Origin: Nemophila menziesii
Taxonomy: Eukaryota; Streptophyta; Magnoliopsida; Boraginales; Hydrophyllaceae
Direction of reading: 5' to 3'
Assembly: GCA_029959085.1 (NCBI GenBank)
Contig: JARWIR010000003.1
Span: 29,155,505-29,219,504 of the forward strand
Length of the DNA: 64,000 bases
This document shows, piece by piece, positions 55,055 through 64,000 of this stretch; position 1 is the first letter of the stretch; every line of letters starts with the position of its first letter. The translations under genes and the position numbers were made by a program. The notes beneath the pieces are model-generated. The model ran no database searches and was not told where the DNA came from. It was given only the letters and a program-made list of their open reading frames with translations.

Positions 55055-58000
55055 CCTCCTAGGAATAAACTTGAAGGATAATGATCCTGCTTCTTCCGCC
55101 TTCCGCCAGATCTGACGAATGATCGGTTGAATTGTCCATCGTGCCGCTGACACCTGCCTGATACCTTGTATTAAATCAAGGTTGTCTGAACACACAAGCT
55201 TTGATTCCTCTACATTGTCTTTACACAACTTAACTGCTTCCAAGACAGCCAGCGCTTCGCCTTCCAGCACCGTGTTGCTTCTGACTGCCCAACTTTTGTT
55301 AGAATTCATACCTGTCTTTTGGTTGGTTATTTGTATTCCTAATCCAGTTGGTTCATATCTTGTAGTGAAAGATGCATCACAACAATAAATGATGTCTTGC
55401 GAGAACGTTTCCATTTCACTATGTTGTTGGCTTGGTTGTCTTACTACCGACTCTTGTTTTGCCCAATCGTTTCCGTGCAATTCGCCCATTAGTTTGTTCG
55501 TGTTTCTTATAATTTGATCTACCTGGATGTTTGTATTTTCGTGGACTGCCTTCATTTTGGCTTTCCATATGTTCCAGAGATTGATGAGAATATAGTCGGT
55601 CACTATTGCCCTATGCCAGCCTCCTTTATGATATGTTTCAATGACTCCCAACAGCCATTCTCCCATACTCTTGATTTCTTCTTGTTGAATGTTGATTTGT
55701 AAAGATGAAGCTGCCCATATTGATTTGGTAACGTTACACTGTAGGAGCAAATGTTCCGTTGTTTCATTATGAGTCTGGCACCACGGGCATTTTGGTGAGT
55801 CTGAGCAGTTTCTGTCGTACAGGTTTTTTTGCGGTTGGTATCGCGTTTTTACTTGCTTTCCAGCTAAACAGACGAATTTTCCTTGGTGTGTTGCCATTCC
55901 AAATTGTTTTCCACAGCGTTGATTTTATATTCTCCGCTTTTGTTGTTGATTGTGGTTCTTCAAAAGTTTCTTTATCCGTTAGGACTTTATAACCCGTCTT
56001 TGTTGTGTACGTGCCTTCTTTAGAGTGTGGCCAGATAATTTTATCTCGTTGGTCCGTATTTGTGAGTCTTATCCTTGTTATTTCTGGTATCACCGGTGTC
56101 GGGAATATTTCGTCTAGTATTTCTTCATTCCATTCCTGATTATCCTGTTTCCATAGGTCGCAAACTCTTTGATAAGGACAATTTCCTGGTTCTTCCAGTT
56201 TCATATTTGACTCTATCCATTTATCTGACCAAATATTGGTCGTTTGTCCATCCCCTATCTGGTAGAATAAGTGTTGTTTTATGAAATCTCTGCCCTCCAT
56301 GATACTCGCCCAGCTCCAGGTTCTATTCTGTCTTAGTTTGATATGCATGAAATCGGAGTTGGGGTAGTAAATACCTTTTAAAAGCCGAGCTGCTAGAGAG
56401 TTCGGATTTTTAAGGATCCTCCATGCTTGTGCTCCTAGCAGAGCCGTATTCATTCTCTTAAGATCTTTGAATCCTAGCCCTCCCAGCAGTTTCCCGACCG
56501 TGAGTTTTTCCCATGCCATCCAATGTATACGATTTTTCTCCCCTGAGCTCCACCAAAAGTTTGCAATTGCTGAAATAAGACGTTTACAAAATGTAATTGG
56601 GTACGAAAAAATTGACATAGTGTAAACCGGTAGTGCTTGTAATACTGCTTTAATAAGAACTTCTTTTCCTCCTTTAGACAGTAATTTTGCTTTCCATCCT
56701 TCCGTCTTTGAAAAGATTTTCTTAGCTATCCATTCCAGCGCTTCGATCTTTGATCTTTTGTGGCATAACGGTATACCTAGATACTTTCCTAGGTCCTCCG
56801 TTTCTACCATTTGAAGTTCCCTTGTGACAATTTCCCGGGTATCATCCGGCGTTTCATTACTAAAAAGAATTGCTGACTTGTTGTAATTAATTTGTTGTCC
56901 TGATCCTTCGCAATAATCTGTAAGACATTTCTTAAAGTCTCCAAGGTTAGTCTGATCAATAGTGATGAAGAAAAGAGAATCGTCCGCAAATAAGAGATGG
57001 GAGATTTCCGGACAGTTTCTCGTGATTTGAATACCTTGTATCTTACCCTCATTACATGTAGCATCAATAAGACTAATAAGAGCTTCTGTCATTATTGAGA
57101 AAAGGAAAGGGGAGAGTGGATCACCTTGTCTAAGTCCACGTCCTGATTTGAACTTAGGCGTTCTCTGTCCATTGAAATTGATCTGAAAAGTTACATCTGT
57201 TATACACGTTTTAATCCATTGTATCCATTTGTTATGAAAACCAAGTTTTTCCAAAAGGGTGATAATAAAATCCCATCTGACTTGATCATAAGCTTTTGCC
57301 ATGTCTATTTTTATGCTCGCCATCGGTTTTGGGTTTTTCCTTTTTCGTGTCATGAAATACGACAATTCTTGTGCTATTATTATATTGTCTTGAATGGCTC
57401 TTCCTTTAATGAAAGCCGCTTGTGTCGGTGAAACAATTTCATTCATAATTTTTTGGAGTCTATTTGCCAGCATCTTTGCTATTAATTTATATCCAAAGTT
57501 AATGCACGATATTGGTCTGTAATCACCCAAAATTTCCTGAATATCTCCTTTCGGAATAAGGGTTATCAAAGTATCATTCATATCTTTCAAAGGAATATTA
57601 TTGTTAAAAAAATCTTCAACGACTCTGAAAACATCAAATTTAATAATATCCCAGAATTCGATATAGAATTTACCGTTCAGGCCGTCAGGCCCTGGAGCCT
57701 TTGTTGGAGACAGATTGTTAAGGGTCGCTTCCAATTCATCCATTGTTGGGTTTCTTGTCAGATTCAGGTTCATTTCTTCCGTAATTTTTGGTTTAATGAA
57801 TCGTAAAGCGTTGTTAATTTGTCCTCTATCTCCTTGTTTTTCTTCAAAAAGCTGGGTATAGAATCTTTGAAAGTTCTTTTTTACTTCCGAAGTTTCTTCG
57901 ATCCAAACTCCTTGTGGGTCTTTTATTCTCTTTATTTTGTTAATAGATCTCCTTTGCATTGTCGCCATATGAAAGAATTTTGTATTTCTATCACCGCAGG

Positions 58001-59057
58001 TGAGCCATTGTTGCCTAGCTCTATCTGCCCAATACTTTTCCTCGCATTTATATTCAAAAGAGAGTTCACCCCGAAGCTCCTCTTCTTCAATTTGGTTATC
58101 GATAGTTGGCTCCGTGTTTGTTATTTGTATCAGTCTTTGTTGGATTCGTTTTATTTGTTCCTGATGATTCTTAAAGGTAATTTTGCTCCATATCTTCAGT
58201 GCTTGAATTGTTGAGTCTTTCTTTCCCTGGTAGTTCAGTAGAGGTTCATGAGTTGAGGGACCCTCCCAACTTTGTTGGACCACATCTCTGCACTCATCAT
58301 TTTCTAACCAATGAGATTCAAATTTAAAATATTTTTTACCCTTTGGCGCTTTCAAGTTATATTGTAATACGAGAGGTGAATGGTCTGAACCCACCGCTGG
58401 AGGTATAAAGATCTGAGCATTGCAAAATTTGGTCATCCAATCATACGAGCCAAAAGCTCTATCTATCTTGCTCTTAACCATTTTGATACCCTGTTGTCTA
58501 TTATTCCACGTAAAGTTACATCCTGTTGAGTTGATTTCCGCTAGTCCATTGTGGTTGATAAAGTTTTTGAAATCTATGATGGGTTGTGTATTTGGAGGAG
58601 ACGAGCTACTTTTGTCTTCTACGTTGAGTATATTATTAAAATCTCCCATTAGTATCCAAGGTTTGTTATTATTATCATTCCAATTCGTAATTTGATTCCA
58701 CACTGTTAATCTATCTTCATAATTGTTAGGCGCGTGTACACAAATAATATAGTACGGAAAATTAATATCATTAATGTAGATAATAGCTAAATTACGATTG
58801 CAAGAAATGACTTGTAAGTGCATGCAGTCATTCCAAACCACCAAAAAACCCCCCGAATGATACTCACTACCTAAGGGGTCAAAAACAAAATGATTCTTAA
58901 AACCTAGCATACGTAAAGTTTCTTTCGCGTCTACTTCGCGAAGCATAGTTTCGCAAAAACAAACTAAATCAGGCCTATGACTATTCAAAAGCGATCTAAC
59001 ATAAGTTACTGCGAAGGGGGCCCTAATCCCTTGGCAGTTCCAAAAGATTGTGTTCAT
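54968..59057 (-). CDS. LINE ORF2: endonuclease, reverse transcriptase, RNase H
   Basis: Start ATG at 59057 (MNTIFWNCQGIRA); the frame is open upstream to 59174 but homology begins here. Order: AP-type endonuclease (CFCET, LMGDFNNI, SKIDRAFG, GSDHSPLVL), RT (PGPDGLNGKFY, LIPKGD, DYRPISCIN, KIDMAKAYDQVRWDF, GRGLRQGDPLSPFLF, catalytic FADDSLFF), thumb region with GKYLGIPL and KEVLIKAVLQALP, zinc site CPWCQTHNETTEHLLLQC, and RVT_3 RNase H (IIYCCDASF, LEGEALAVLEAV, CSDNLDLIQG, HLAKHA). About 1362 aa if the +1 A in the run at 55824-55830 is ignored; as sequenced the first frame stops at 55767 and the rest is open from 55897. All catalytic motifs look intact, so the copy would be active or recently so apart from that base. 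Confidence 0.9.
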
Positions 59058-60234
59058 TTTCCAGTGGCGGCCGAAGGAAGACCGCTTTCCAATTGGATAA
59101 TAGTAGGGATAGCCAACTTTGTCTTGTTTAAAGCAAAATGCATGCCTAAAAATATACCTGGTCTGAGATTCCATAGTCTCTCGAGTTCTCCTAGTTTGAA
59201 AGTTTCAATTTTGAATACATTCTCTTCCTCTTCTTTGAGTCGAAAGTCACCACGAACCCCCCAATTTTCGCGTAGATGTCGTCTGAAGCCATGGAGGTAG
59301 ACTGTAGTTGCTCCTATCGCTGAAATAAGAAGGAAGAGCTCCTCCTTCGCTGGTTCGAACCTCTTCGCTTTTATACCAAAATTAATAACACCAAGAGATT
59401 TGCTGTTGTTTTCATTTAGTGGTATTACTGGCAAAGCGTGTCTCTCTCTAGTTGCCATGTTGATATTTTCAGAAATAAATTGGTATCTCAACAGCCAAAG
59501 GAGTGTATTTATATGCAAGAGTGACCAAGGTATCTCAGCTTCTTTCTGCATGGCAAAGATTAATTTCTCCACTAACCTTTCCACCGTCTGACTCGAGAAA
59601 AGAGGTGAAGCCTCATTCCTCTTAACCTTTCTTATGTGTCTTTTTTTTAAAAACGTTTGGACTTTAAAAAAATTCTTTGCCCGCCAAGTGTTGTTATTTT
59701 CTGATATCTTCGATCTTCTAAATCTCGTTAATGAACTACTCCCACTTTCAATATTGCCAATAATACAAGAAAGATCTTTGTTACACCGCCTTGTATTAGT
59801 GGGAATTTGTTCTATCTTAATGTCCATGTTATTTTTCCTTTTACTTTTCCTTTCTAACTCTTCGAAAAAAGATGTGTGATTTTTGAAAATAATTCTATCT
59901 GCTCCCTTGACATCTGAAACCCAATTCCTATCTTTCTTTCCGCCCTCTTCTTTTTTTACATACTTACTACTAGAATCATTAGATACTTTGTACTTACTGA
60001 TGATCATGTGAGCTTTCTGTGATTCTTCCTTGTAATGGCTTTTTTTATTTGCTGTTGAAAAAACATTTTGATTATTCCCTTTCTCGATTTCGTCTTTCTC
60101 TTGATGCGGGACCCTCCGCCGTTCAGTGTCTGATGATTTTTTGGCCACCTTAAACCATTTCTCTTCAATAGCTTGTCGGACTTGTTGATGTATGACAGAG
60201 TATATCTGAGGAGCCCATCAGAGGAAGCATTCAT
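59054..60234 (-). CDS. LINE ORF1 (nucleic-acid-binding, gag-like)
   Basis: The open frame 60148-59054 (364 aa from MAKKSSDTERRR) extends upstream in the same frame through HQQVRQAIEEKWFKV. The likely true start is ATG 60234 (MNASSDG), which is one base out of frame with it near 60211-60217, so ORF1 probably carries a 1-nt deletion. The N-terminal half is Lys/Glu-rich. The C-terminal half has RLVEKLIFAMQKEAEIPWSL, LHGFRRHLRENWGVRGDFRL and LGELERLWNLRPGIFLGMH. No CCHC knuckle is visible. ORF1 proteins of plant LINEs bind the element RNA. The stop codon overlaps the ORF2 start (ATGA at 59057-59054). Confidence 0.75.
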
Positions 60235-60514
60235 CTCGAACCCTAACCCTAAAACCCCAATATCTGAAACCCTAATCGCAAAATCGCTGAAAAACTAAGA
60301 CGTAGATCTAGAAAACTGAGAATGAAACCCTAATGGATTGAAAATTAAAATGCTAAAATCTATTGTTAATTGATTGAAAACACCTGAAGAAGATATATAT
60401 GTTAATTGATTGAGATGATGATGGAAACTTGATCTGGATCTTTTGGTTGATATGTTGAAAACTCCGAAGTTGTCTTTTTTTCGCCTCTATCGCCCTTCTC
60501 TCTATCCTCTCTCA
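60235..60514 (-). promoter_or_regulatory. LINE 5' UTR / internal promoter region
   Basis: On the minus strand this begins 'gtgagagaggatagagaga' and contains 'aaccctaa'-type phrases complementary to 'ttagggtttc'. By position it holds the element's internal promoter; no specific box is identified. Confidence 0.5.
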
Positions 60515-60528
60515 CCCCTTTATCTTTT
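60515..60528 (+). repeat. LINE target-site duplication, right copy
   Basis: cccctttatctttt, identical to 54795-54808. Confidence 0.9.
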
Positions 60529-61045
60529 AAGGCAGCTGGTTCTTGTGGTTCGGATCAATAGATTTTTTATTTTAGTCGAAAAATGAAACATAGATTAAAT
60601 TAAAATGGACAAAAGACAATAAGTTCAGAATAAGCCAAAACCGATAGTTGATAAATCATTTCTAAGTAACGGAACTAATTGGGAAGGGGGTGAGAAACCC
60701 AATTACAAGGTAAGTGATTGTGCATTTCTAGTCTTGCAAGCCAACCAACTATCGTATTTAGTCCCCTTCTAGCGTGTGAGATGGAGATTAGATGATCTTT
60801 AGCAAGTCGTAAATTTTTTTTGAAAATTGGTTGAAGAAAGTTGTTGTATTTTGTTCTTGATTGGAAAGATTTGATGATAGTGAGATAGTCATACTTCAGG
60901 TGGAATTGATGGTGTTGATGAGTTGTCGCCTTAAGGTATGTATTTTTTATTCCAATTAGTTCAGCTTTTACGGATGAATGAGCTACAAAAGTCTATATTT
61001 GTCCATCCAAAACACAGCCCTGGTGATTATTGTATACACAATTGG
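60529..61045. other. Intergenic, possible old LINE tail
   Basis: Sequence such as 'gccaaccaactatcgtattt' and 'agatggagattagatgatct' is suggestive of antisense LINE RNase H ends but has no continuous frame. The ORF 60983-61195 has no domain. Confidence 0.25.
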
Positions 61046-62610
61046 TGGTCCTTTGTGTGTTCTAAATAAATGCAAATAATAATCGAACCACAACCGCAAG
61101 TGTACGGTTGTCCCAAGTAGTATATCTGATAATACAGATTCGTTCCAAGGACGGGATGGTTGATCACAATGTCTAGCAAATAGTGATTGATGCACTTATG
61201 AAAATAAAAGATAAAAATATGTTTGTTTGGTTTTTGTTATTAAAGCTAATGAATGAAAGACAATTACTAAAATGTAAATAAAGGCTAAGACGCAAGTAAA
61301 ATGATGTAAAACGCAGTATGAGATGTAGCACTTGAGAACGCAAGGATCCTCCCTATCCTATTTCTTAACTTATGTTGTTTAAGGGCTAAATTAGTCAATT
61401 ACAATGGTCGGGATTCTAATTTCCTTATACCCCCGTCAGGGTGGACTATAAGGCGATCCTAAAGTGTCACTAGTCCCGTCAGGGTAAATATGATCCACCG
61501 TTGGATGATTAAGTGTTATTACCTCATTGGCCCTAGGATTAGCTAAGTTCGTCAGAATCATTAACTTCTATCCTAGATTGAATAAATGGTTCCGTATTTA
61601 AACCCTCCGTCAGGATGATCCAATTGCCACTAATTGGAATAGCCTAAATACTACTACCTGTTCCTAGTTCATGACGCTAAAAACAGTAAATGTTCATAAT
61701 TTATCGAAAAGAGTGAAAGCCCTAATTTAGTTTAATTCAATAAAAACCCAAATTCAACATTCGTTAATTAATAAGATTGGGATTCACCCATTGTTTGTTC
61801 TCAAGCACTATAGAAAACTTAGCTCATATTAAAATGAAATACGAAATTAAAAGTAATGGAATTCATATTGTTTACAGAATTAAAAAGATAAAAGAACCTA
61901 ATTTCCGGAATCGGATTGACTACGAACGGAGATATAGACCCTCTCCAGCTCTTGTAGCTTCTTCTCCTTCCTTCAGTTGCTTCTCTCTGGTGTTTTTAAT
62001 CTTGCAGAATGTGAATTGTGTTGAAAATAGAAGTCAAAGGCTGGTTTTATAGGTGGAAATTCGGATTAGGGCTTGGACCTAAGAATAAAACATTAATTAA
62101 ATGTCCAAGCCCAAATTCTAAGCCCAAAATCCCGTAACTGCTGATACACCTTCACTAAAACGGCTTTTCCCGATGCGTTACAACTCCGATTGACCTCATT
62201 CCAGTTGCTAAAGTTCCGTAACTCGAGAAGGAATGATTTATCTTCAAAGGTGAACAGCTAAATCATCGCTTAAGCACCTCGAAATCAGCAATCTATGGCC
62301 TGGAAAATGGATTTTCAGCTCTAAAAATAATATCTTCGGGATTTCTTTTCAACTCTTGACTCTATCTTTTGATCTTTGACTTTATCTTCGGATTCCTCTT
62401 CTAGCTAACATCTAAAACCTGTAAAATCTTTACTAAAAATACCACTATTACGCGCAAAAGCTTAATAAATCAAAAATGCTAGAAATAAAAGAGGAAAATC
62501 ATATTATTGCATATTTAGTCCAAAAGTCTATCGAATTAATTAAATAAACACCAAAAATGATGTCTCCTAAGGGTAAAAAATAAGAACAATTAAGGAGACA
62601 TCAAGACCCC
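61046..62610 (-). mobile_element. Athila-like gypsy 3' LTR (minus strand)
   Basis: The minus strand begins TGATGTCTCC at 62610 after a purine-rich tract, and carries the family landmarks 'cccgtcagggt' (61433, 61473, complement of the 'cctgacggg' of 19300/20300) and 'cgcaagtgtacggttgtcc' (61098). About 1.56 kb. Related to 18185-20690 and 35392-37701. The ORF 61777-62052 is inside the LTR and is not a gene. Confidence 0.65.
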
Positions 62611-62622
62611 CAACTCAAACCT
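62611..62622 (-). other. Polypurine tract next to the LTR
   Basis: On the minus strand, TTGGGGGTCT directly precedes the LTR start TGATGTCTCC. This is the primer for plus-strand synthesis in LTR retrotransposons and fixes the LTR boundary. Confidence 0.6.
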
Positions 62623-64000
62623 TTGTCGTCCCGACAAAGCAAAACAAAACAAAACAAGGGGTAGAAGTAAACGCAAGAACAAATAGAAGCTAGCAAATAA
62701 ACCTAAAGCAATTCTTAAGATAAATCTCATATAGCAAAACTTTAAAAACTAACATATACATACACTAATCATGCAACATCAAACATAAATAATCTCAATC
62801 ATAAAATTAAAGTTGCAATGCTTGAAGGTTACACTTGTACTCATCTCTGTATGATGGCTATAGGGTGGTCATTAATCCTAACTCGCTTTGAACGCTCCAC
62901 CTAGTGTATTCCCTATCAACAGAGTTATAAATTCACTATGCACTTAGGAATCACGAGGTCTTTATGGTTTTAATGATGGCTTAAGGACGGTATGGATTTA
63001 TATTTGGTAAATTTGAAGTGAGCTTTTGGCTCTCTCCTCACTTACCATCAACAATGTCCTCGAGCTTGAGTTTACGCTAAAAAATGTTCTCGCTCACCCA
63101 TTTGACGCGCTAATGTTGCGTCTCCATGTCAACCCAATAAAAACTAAGATGATTTCCAAATATATTCCACTTTGCCGGTATATTTTATTCTTTCTTTTTA
63201 TTTTCTTTTTTCCATTTTTCTCTTTTTTTTTTTGTACAAGATACCCATGACTATCATTTTTGATGTGAAAAGTCATGTCTCTTATAATTTTCTTTTTCTC
63301 TTTTTATTTATTTTTATATATTTTTTTTTTTTTTTTCAAATCCCGGCAAAGGGTTACAAATAATAATATCATATACATTTTTGTGCCTCAATACAAACAC
63401 ATATAATCCCTTCCCAATATAACTTCCCCAAATGTGGACCCTCCACCCCAAACTCAAGCTCGAGACAAGTCTCAGGGTTGTGATTCAAGTGCGGGTCATT
63501 TGGTCATGCCTAATAATCTAAAGGATAATGGGATTATATCGTGGCTACAAAAGAAAAAGGCTTAAGGCTCAAAATTGGGCTAAGAGGGATAAAATTAATA
63601 TAAGGGATACCAAGCTAAAAGGCTTCAAATGGCTAACAAAGAACTGCCCCTATCATTTTCCTAAGTACATAGCTTGTCTTTAGTTCATATCTAGGTGGGT
63701 TCTCTACTAATTAAGATTTCACGTTCTACACACCAAACATATTCCTTAAGTACAAGCTTACTTCATTTGCATTGTTCATTAATTTTTCCTATCAATTACC
63801 TATGTTCGCATGCAATTGTAAGTGCGTTCTATATCAATCCCTAAAGTCCACTATTTACTATCATAGATTCATCAAAAGTATGCTTAAAGGGACATTTAAA
63901 ATCTTCTATAGTCAAACGCAACTCCGAAAATTATTTTTATTGAAAGCAAATAAAACACATAACACATAAAAACTGGGATGAGGCAACGAACCCCACCCCA
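62623..64000 (-). mobile_element. Athila-like element internal 3' region, truncated by window end
   Basis: Upstream of the PPT on the minus strand. Contains non-coding 3' UTR-like sequence ('gacaaaggtttgagttgg', 'tttagcccaatt'-like phrases) and a T-rich low-complexity stretch at 63185-63340. No pol domain reaches into the window. ORFs here (63026-63250, 63094-63276, 63172-63363, 63772-63969) are low complexity. Confidence 0.45.

Larger units (their letters stand above)
54809..60514 (-). mobile_element. Young L1-type LINE, nearly full length (5.7 kb)
   Basis: Minus-strand element with 5' UTR (60514-60235), ORF1, ORF2, short 3' UTR and A tail (T run at 54805-54819), bounded by a perfect 14-bp target-site duplication. 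Protein quality is high across ORF2. Lesions visible: a 1-nt frameshift near the start of ORF1, a 1-nt insertion in an A7 run of ORF2, and an 82-bp tandem duplication at the 3' end of ORF2. The perfect TSD and few lesions point to a recent insertion. The poly-A/homopolymer lesions could also be assembly errors. Confidence 0.93.

Noticed and set aside
55182..59879. Plus-strand ORFs across 55-60 kb
   Set aside because: All are antisense shadows of LINE ORF1 and ORF2.
61777..62052. 91-codon ORF on the plus strand
   Set aside because: Lies inside the Athila-like LTR on the opposite strand; no domain and low conservation expected.

Overview
This window is plant nuclear DNA, almost certainly from a core eudicot. 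The evidence is AT-rich intergenic sequence, GT-AG introns, plant-type single-copy genes (RPB10, DPMS3, FHA2-like, a PA-clan trypsin-fold protein), plant KEA and GRAS fragments, and a dense layer of plant transposons (Copia, Ty3/gypsy Athila-like, plant L1-type LINEs, hAT, MULE, Stowaway and Tourist MITEs). I cannot name the species. Gene models come from reading conserved proteins and splice sites by eye.

Layout. 1-8 kb: diverged repeats, then broken gene pieces (an LRR fragment and a KEA1/2-like antiporter fragment with introns) plus a perfect 46-bp inverted repeat. 8-27 kb: a segmental duplication carrying three HAL3-like flavoprotein paralogues (copy 1 at 9240-10277, copy 2 at 15678-16395, copy 3 at 23571-24617), interleaved with a Copia relic, an Athila-like LTR and PBS, a gypsy RT scrap and a GRAS fragment. 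27-39 kb: LINE relics around an intact FHA2-like gene on the minus strand (28989-30172), an LTR carrying an hAT element and a long (AT)n tract. 39-44 kb: two small housekeeping genes on the plus strand, DPMS3 (40328-40770) and NRPB10 (42984-44035). 44-49 kb: a MULE-type MITE with an internal minisatellite, then a 12-copy array of a 200-bp unit that is itself a terminal-inverted-repeat element. 49-52 kb: LINE relic. 52-54 kb: an intact PA-clan trypsin-fold gene. 54.8-60.5 kb: a young, nearly complete LINE with a 14-bp target-site duplication. 61-64 kb: 3' LTR and internal end of an Athila-like element on the minus strand.

Functionally the intact host genes are unrelated: RNA polymerase core subunit, ER dolichol-phosphate-mannose synthase subunit, FHA phosphothreonine-binding regulator, protease-fold protein. 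The notable set is the HAL3-like trio. All three keep the FMN-flavoprotein core and the catalytic His, all lack the Cys-containing substrate-clamp motif of phosphopantothenoylcysteine decarboxylase, and two have also lost the PxMN asparagine. That is the pattern expected of non-catalytic or hetero-oligomer partners. Their 5' and 3' ends have been remodelled by transposons and deletions, and comparing the copies gives empty sites for several insertions.
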